From: JAHBXL01 sp964409775 | GTDB taxonomy: Bacteria; Planctomycetota; Phycisphaerae; Phycisphaerales; UBA1924 | Direction of reading: 5' to 3' | DNA length: 64,000 nucleotides | Assembly: GCA_964409775.1 (NCBI GenBank) | Contig: CAYPEI010000003.1 | Coordinates: 186,001-250,000, forward strand | In this document: positions 61,188-64,000 of the stretch, piece after piece | Numbering within the stretch: position 1 is the stretch's first letter | Layout: every line of letters begins with the position of its first letter | Position numbers and translations under genes: made by a program | Notes under the pieces: model-generated | What the model was told of the DNA's origin: nothing | Databases searched by the model: none | Seen by the model: only the letters and a program-made list of their open reading frames with translations

Positions 61188-62657
61188 TCACTTCGCCGTG
61201 GCAGGAGGTGGCGTCGATGTCGGCGGGGGGGCGTCGCTTGAGAATGTGAGCGGCGGCTCGCTCTCGATCGGAGCATCCGCGTCAGCATCCAACATCAGTT
61301 GAAGTCCCGGTCGGCGAGCACGGAGGGAGTCGATTCCCGTTGTCGAGATGCCGCTCCGCCACAAGAACACCCGCTTGAGTCTCGGGAAGCCTTCGGCCAG
61401 CGCGGCAATCAGAGGCTCGCCGATTGACGTTCCCGACAGGTTGAGTTCTTCGAGCACGGCGAGCGGGGCCAGCGCCCTGAGATCGCTTTCCGAGCACGAA
61501 GTCCTGGCAAGATTGAGCCGACGAAGTCCGGGCATGGTGGCAACCGCGGTGATGGTCGACGTTCCCGGTCGCGTGCCTGCAAGCGAGAGGTCGGTCACGA
61601 AAGGCGCGACCGGCGAGAGCAACTCGGCCGCCTCGGCATCGCTCATCCCCGTGGCAGCGTCAAAGGTCACCCACAACCCATCCGCGGCCGGTTCGATCAC
61701 CTCGGCATGCACATGTCGCGCTCGCAGGGCGTCGACTGCGTGTGCCGGCACGCCCGGCCGATCCCCACCGATCTGCGATGGGATGCCTCCGCCCGCGGCG
61801 TCAGGCCGGGTCGAGGTCGAACTGGATTGTTCATTCGCGCCCAGAGCAGGCGCAAGCGGCAGCAGGTCGCCGCCCTCGAAGGGTGCGCCCGCGGCGATCC
61901 ACTGCTCGATGAGATGAATGGCCGCCGTGTCGGGCTGTGGGCGGACCTTTGGAGGCATGTGAGCGCGATCCGTCATCGGAAGTCGCAGCCGGATCACCAG
62001 TTCACTGTTCGCGGGATCGCCCGGCTCCAGCGCGGTCCCCGTGGCACCTCCGGCGAGGATCGCGGCCGGTATGTGCAACGCGAGTTTGCCCTGCTGCTTG
62101 GACTCTCCATGGCACGAGATGCAGTAGCGCTCGAAGATCGGGGCAACCTGCTCGGGGTAGATTCCGCGGGCCGCGACGGGGGTGGGGCCACCCGAACCCG
62201 AGCCGCGGACCGGGTCGGTCTGGCGTGGAAAGAGCGGCTCGGTGAGGAACCCTTCGCCGTGAGTCATGGTTGCGCCGAGATGACCTGTCGGGAACATCCC
62301 CGCGACGGCGATCAGCAGCAGGGCCGGATACGCCTTGCGGGTCTTGGCGCTCGTCAGCGACAGGCACACGAGCAGCACGCATGAGGCAAACCCGATTCCC
62401 AGCCACTTGTGCAGGTTCAGTGTCTCTCCTCCGCCGGAATACGCGGCTTCGCGCGCGAGAAGCAAGCCCGAAGCGACGGACGCCGCGGCGGACAGAAAGG
62501 CGAGCCATGCCAGAGCGGCGCGAACCCGGGCGGGGAGTTCAATCAGCCTCAGGAGCGAGAGAATCTCGACGAGCGCCAGGGATGCGAGCGTGCCGATGGG
62601 AAGATGCAGCAGCATCGGATGGGCACGGCCGGCGATCTGGAGTATCGGATCGAGCAT
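61188..62657 (-). CDS. Membrane protein with c-type haem motif (PSCyt1-like) and leucine-rich repeats
   Basis: 489 residues. Four to five membrane helices in the first 150 residues (DUF2231-like), then a haem-binding YCISCHGESKQQGKLALHIP segment (CxxCH) with downstream RLPMTDRAHMPPK, typical of the PSCyt1 domain, and a C-terminal leucine-rich repeat region (GLRRLNLARTSCSESDLRAL, VLEELNLSGTSIGEPLIAAL). Start at 62657 (MLDPILQ). Located 16 bases after the DUF1501 gene in the same direction; this pairing is common in planctomycetes. Confidence 0.83.
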   Translation of the reverse strand: MLDPILQIAGRAHPMLLHLPIGTLASLALVEILSLLRLIELPARVRAALAWLAFLSAAASVASGLLLAREAAYSGGGETLNLHKWLGIGFASCVLLVCLSLTSAKTRKAYPALLLIAVAGMFPTGHLGATMTHGEGFLTEPLFPRQTDPVRGSGSGGPTPVAARGIYPEQVAPIFERYCISCHGESKQQGKLALHIPAAILAGGATGTALEPGDPANSELVIRLRLPMTDRAHMPPKVRPQPDTAAIHLIEQWIAAGAPFEGGDLLPLAPALGANEQSSSTSTRPDAAGGGIPSQIGGDRPGVPAHAVDALRARHVHAEVIEPAADGLWVTFDAATGMSDAEAAELLSPVAPFVTDLSLAGTRPGTSTITAVATMPGLRRLNLARTSCSESDLRALAPLAVLEELNLSGTSIGEPLIAALAEGFPRLKRVFLWRSGISTTGIDSLRARRPGLQLMLDADADAPIESEPPLTFSSDAPPPTSTPPPATAK

Positions 62658-62673
62658 GGGGACGGGAGGATGA

Positions 62674-64000
62674 CTACGCAAGCAACTCGGAGCGCACCTT
62701 GCCGAACACATCGGTCAGCCGGAAGTCGCGGCCTTCGTGGCGGAAGACCAGTTTGTCGTGCTGGATCCCGAGCAGGTGCAGCATGGTGGCGTGCAGATCA
62801 TGCACGTCGACCGGGTTTTCAACGATGTTGTAACTGTAGTCGTCCGTGCGACCGATCGAGACGCCGGGCCTGATCCCGCCGCCGGCGAGCCAGAGAGTGA
62901 AACACCGAGGATGATGGTCGCGGCCGTAGTTGGTTTCTGAAAGATCGCCCTGGCTGTAGACCGTCCGTCCGAACTCGCCGGCCCAGATGACAAGGGTGTC
63001 GTCGAGCATGCCGCGGCGCTTCAGGTCGCGCACGAGAGCGGCCTGCGGCTGATCCACGGCCTTGGCCTGAAGCCGGATCTCTCCCGGGAGGTTGTTGTGG
63101 GCATCCCAGCCCCGCATGTACAGTTGGATGAAGCGGACACCGCGCTCGGCGAGTCGGCGAGCAAGAAGGCAGTTCGATGCGAACGACCCGGGCTTGCTCA
63201 CCTCGGGGCCGTACATCGCAAGAGTCTCGGGGTCCTCCTGGGAGAGGTCCATCAGTTCCGGCACGCTGGTCTGCATCCGATAGGCCATCTCGTGCTGCGC
63301 GATCCGGGCCCGGATCTCCGGGTCGAGGGAGCGCTCCATCTCGCGTGCGTTGAGGGCGGCGACAAGGTCGAGCATGCGGCGGCGGTCGAGGCGTTCCACA
63401 CCCGCCGGATCACGGAGGAACAGCACCGGGTCGCCGCTGCCGCGGAGTTTGCAGCCCTGGTGTTCGCTGGGCAGAAACCCGCATCCCCAGAAGCGAGCCG
63501 AGAGCGCCTGCATGTTGCCAAAGCCCTGAGAAATCAGCACCACAAACGTGGGAAGGTTGGCGTTCGCGCTCCCGAGGCCGTAACTGACCCAGGACCCGAA
63601 ACTGGGTCGGCCGGGCTGCTGGTTGCCGGTCTGGAAGAACGTGATGCCAGGCTCGTGGTTGATGGCCTCGGTGTGCATCGAGTGGATGAAGCACACATCG
63701 CGTGAGAGTGCCGCGGTGTGCGGCATGAGTTCGCTGATCCACACGCCGTCCTGGTTGTTCGGATAGCGAGAAAAACGGAAGATCGAAGGCGCTACGGGGA
63801 ATCGGGCCTGGCCGCTGGTCATGCCGGTGAGGCGTTGTCCCTGGCGGATCGAGTCCGGGAGATCCTGGTTGAAGCGCCGCCGGAGTTCGGGCTTGTAGTC
63901 GAACAGATCGATCTGGCTCGGGGCGCCCTCCATGTGCATGTAGATGACGCGCTTAGCCTTCGGCCGAAAGTGCACGCCGGGCACGATCGTGGCGGGTTGA
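62674..64000 (-). CDS. DUF1501 protein (sulfatase/alkaline phosphatase superfamily), 5' end outside window
   Basis: About 440 residues are visible; the frame is open to the window edge, and DUF1501 proteins usually begin 30-40 residues before KAKRVIYMHMEGAPSQIDLF, so the true start lies beyond base 64000. Motifs: FMxGxPSxID-like MHMEGAPSQIDLFDYKPEL, HTAALSRDVCFIHSMHTEAI, GMLDDTLVIWAGEFGRTVYS and NYGRDHHPRCFTLWLAGGGI. A twin-arginine signal is typical of the family but lies outside the window. Function is unknown, presumably an extracytoplasmic hydrolase. Confidence 0.9.
   Translation of the reverse strand, partial: QPATIVPGVHFRPKAKRVIYMHMEGAPSQIDLFDYKPELRRRFNQDLPDSIRQGQRLTGMTSGQARFPVAPSIFRFSRYPNNQDGVWISELMPHTAALSRDVCFIHSMHTEAINHEPGITFFQTGNQQPGRPSFGSWVSYGLGSANANLPTFVVLISQGFGNMQALSARFWGCGFLPSEHQGCKLRGSGDPVLFLRDPAGVERLDRRRMLDLVAALNAREMERSLDPEIRARIAQHEMAYRMQTSVPELMDLSQEDPETLAMYGPEVSKPGSFASNCLLARRLAERGVRFIQLYMRGWDAHNNLPGEIRLQAKAVDQPQAALVRDLKRRGMLDDTLVIWAGEFGRTVYSQGDLSETNYGRDHHPRCFTLWLAGGGIRPGVSIGRTDDYSYNIVENPVDVHDLHATMLHLLGIQHDKLVFRHEGRDFRLTDVFGKVRSELLA

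Overview
The window looks like a high-GC (roughly 63-65 % by eye) planctomycete chromosome, most plausibly class Phycisphaerae. Supporting signs are a DUF1501 protein next to a membrane protein with a PSCyt1-type c-haem motif and leucine-rich repeats, two secreted proteins with PEP-CTERM-like tails, a protein with the CGYDLRGT...CPECG double knuckle often seen in planctomycetes, and a ribosomal cluster without rpmD. No tRNA, rRNA, insertion sequence, CRISPR array or phage gene was seen. Assignment to class is inference; no database was searched.

Layout. 1-2.6 kb: a divergent pair, purL (leaving the window) and rnhA. 2.8-9.5 kb: a type IV pilus / type II secretion-like operon (PilT ATPase, PilC/GspF platform, two prepilin-like proteins and a 959-residue PilX-like protein with calcium-binding-type repeats). 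9.5-12.0 kb (minus): NnrD and a transglutaminase. 12.1-26.8 kb: housekeeping genes, many with their own promoter (tatD, lgt, YqaA/VTT protein, galE, DUF255 protein, purA, uppS, cdsA, zinc-ribbon coiled coil, GT39, ruvB). 26.8-30.3 kb (minus): an M28 peptidase lipoprotein and an unknown secreted protein. 30.4-46.2 kb: the fused S10-spc-alpha ribosomal cluster with secY, infA and rpoA, starting at a clear TTGACA/TATCTT promoter and ending at a strong intrinsic terminator. 46.3-50.5 kb: Cys-rich lipoprotein, pheS, a membrane protein coupled to a ROK kinase, and a PEP-CTERM protein. 50.5-53.4 kb (minus): three membrane-anchored proteins of unknown function. 53.5-61.2 kb: glycan genes, namely a dolichyl-phosphate-mannose-synthase-like GT2 coupled to a TMTC-like TPR glycosyltransferase, then a four-gene cluster of acyltransferase, methyltransferase, GT4 and acyltransferase. 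61.2-64 kb (minus): DUF1501 and its cytochrome/LRR partner.

Two observations stand out. First, rplV (L22) carries an in-frame N-terminal Cro/C1-type helix-turn-helix of about 70 residues. Several neighbouring ribosomal proteins are also atypical: S14 has lost three of four zinc ligands, L17 has a large insertion, and L2 and L4 deviate in normally conserved loops. Second, many genes here have a -10-like hexamer (TANNNT) only 5-9 bases before the start codon and no Shine-Dalgarno, which points to widespread leaderless transcription. The same window has ribosomal and pilus genes with ordinary Shine-Dalgarno leaders. Divergent pairs only 39 and 62 bp apart fit this scheme.

No defence system or other wholly new multi-gene system was recognised. 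The least explained loci are the 50.5-53.4 kb trio, the 336-residue protein at 15.9 kb and the 500-residue secreted protein at 28.8 kb.
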